A stretch of DNA of 5,695 bases from a bacterium (GTDB lineage Archaea > Thermoplasmatota > Thermoplasmata > Lutacidiplasmatales > UBA184), in contig JAKBKR010000150.1 in assembly GCA_021832495.1 (NCBI GenBank), positions 1-5,695 on the forward strand, given 5' to 3'. How positions within the stretch are numbered: position 1 is the first letter of the stretch; the number at the start of each line of letters is the position of its first letter. The notes below the pieces were generated by a model. It was not told the DNA's origin. It saw only the letters and a list, made by a program, of their open reading frames with translations, and did not search any database. Position numbers and translations under genes: made by a program. This document shows, piece by piece, positions 5,588-5,695 of this stretch.

Positions 5588-5695
5588 CTATTCGTTCAGA
5601 TCGTCCCAACTAACGGTCTTGGAGTTCTTGCCCCTCGGGCCAGAGAGTGTAACACCTGTTGCTCCGAGAGTTACGGTACCCACCACCCTGTCCTT
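5588..5695 (-). CDS. C-terminal end of an unidentified protein
   Basis: The frame enters from the right edge and ends at TAG 5590-5588; 35 residues are visible. The sequence alternates hydrophobic and polar residues, RVVGTVTLGATGVTLSG, followed by PRGKNSKTVSWDDLNE, consistent with two or three beta strands ending in a short acidic helix. Codons are GC-rich and protein-like. It is convergent with the small gene at 5278-5445. I do not recognise the family, and the visible part is too short to assign a role. Confidence 0.6.
   Translation of the reverse strand, partial: KDRVVGTVTLGATGVTLSGPRGKNSKTVSWDDLNE

Overview
The window looks archaeal, most probably from a moderately high-GC Thermoplasmatota-like lineage. 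The evidence is a partial gene for an archaeal/eukaryotic-type transcription factor B at the left edge, ribosome-binding sites of the GGTGA type, and two membrane-anchored surface proteins rich in N-glycosylation sequons. The phylum is my inference from overall style; domain Archaea is much better supported. There is no rRNA or intact tRNA.

Layout, left to right. At 2-415 (+) is the C-terminal part of a TFB with its second cyclin repeat and an odd Gly/Pro-rich tail. At 705-1550 (+) is a complete alpha/beta-hydrolase. At 1750-2538 (+) is a single-pass, extracellular protein of unknown function (here 'A'). From about 2766 to 3882 (+) lies a decayed IS630-family transposase, readable only by joining five frame segments and passing one amber codon. 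At 3907-4710 (-) is a second anchored extracellular protein ('B'), a divergent paralogue of A, pointing towards it across the dead insertion sequence. At about 4878-5207 (+) is the C-terminal third of a different IS630-family transposase with two in-frame stops. At 5278-5445 (+) is a possible 55-residue basic protein. From the right edge to 5588 (-) is the C-terminal end of another gene.

Functionally this is not an obvious operon or pathway. TFB and hydrolase lie in the same direction but are separated by about 290 bases with a possible promoter. A and B are the most interesting content: both have a short basic cytoplasmic tail, one membrane helix, seven sequons beyond it, four cysteines and shared motifs (GxFTxDxWxIY(K/R), PSVI, NQ(S/T)L, GTWx5PxxGLxF). 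I do not recognise this family. Their flanking of transposase relics suggests a duplicated, rearranged accessory locus. Both transposase relics have lost a conserved tryptophan codon to TAG and are inactive as read.

By eye, A and B have lower GC than the hydrolase and the transposase relics, partly explained by their Asn/Thr/Ser/Tyr-rich composition. Stretches with no confident gene are 416-704 (possible promoter and an antisense open frame), 1551-1749, 2539-2765 (possible truncated reading frame on the minus strand), 4711-4877 and 5446-5587 (a tRNA-like relic).
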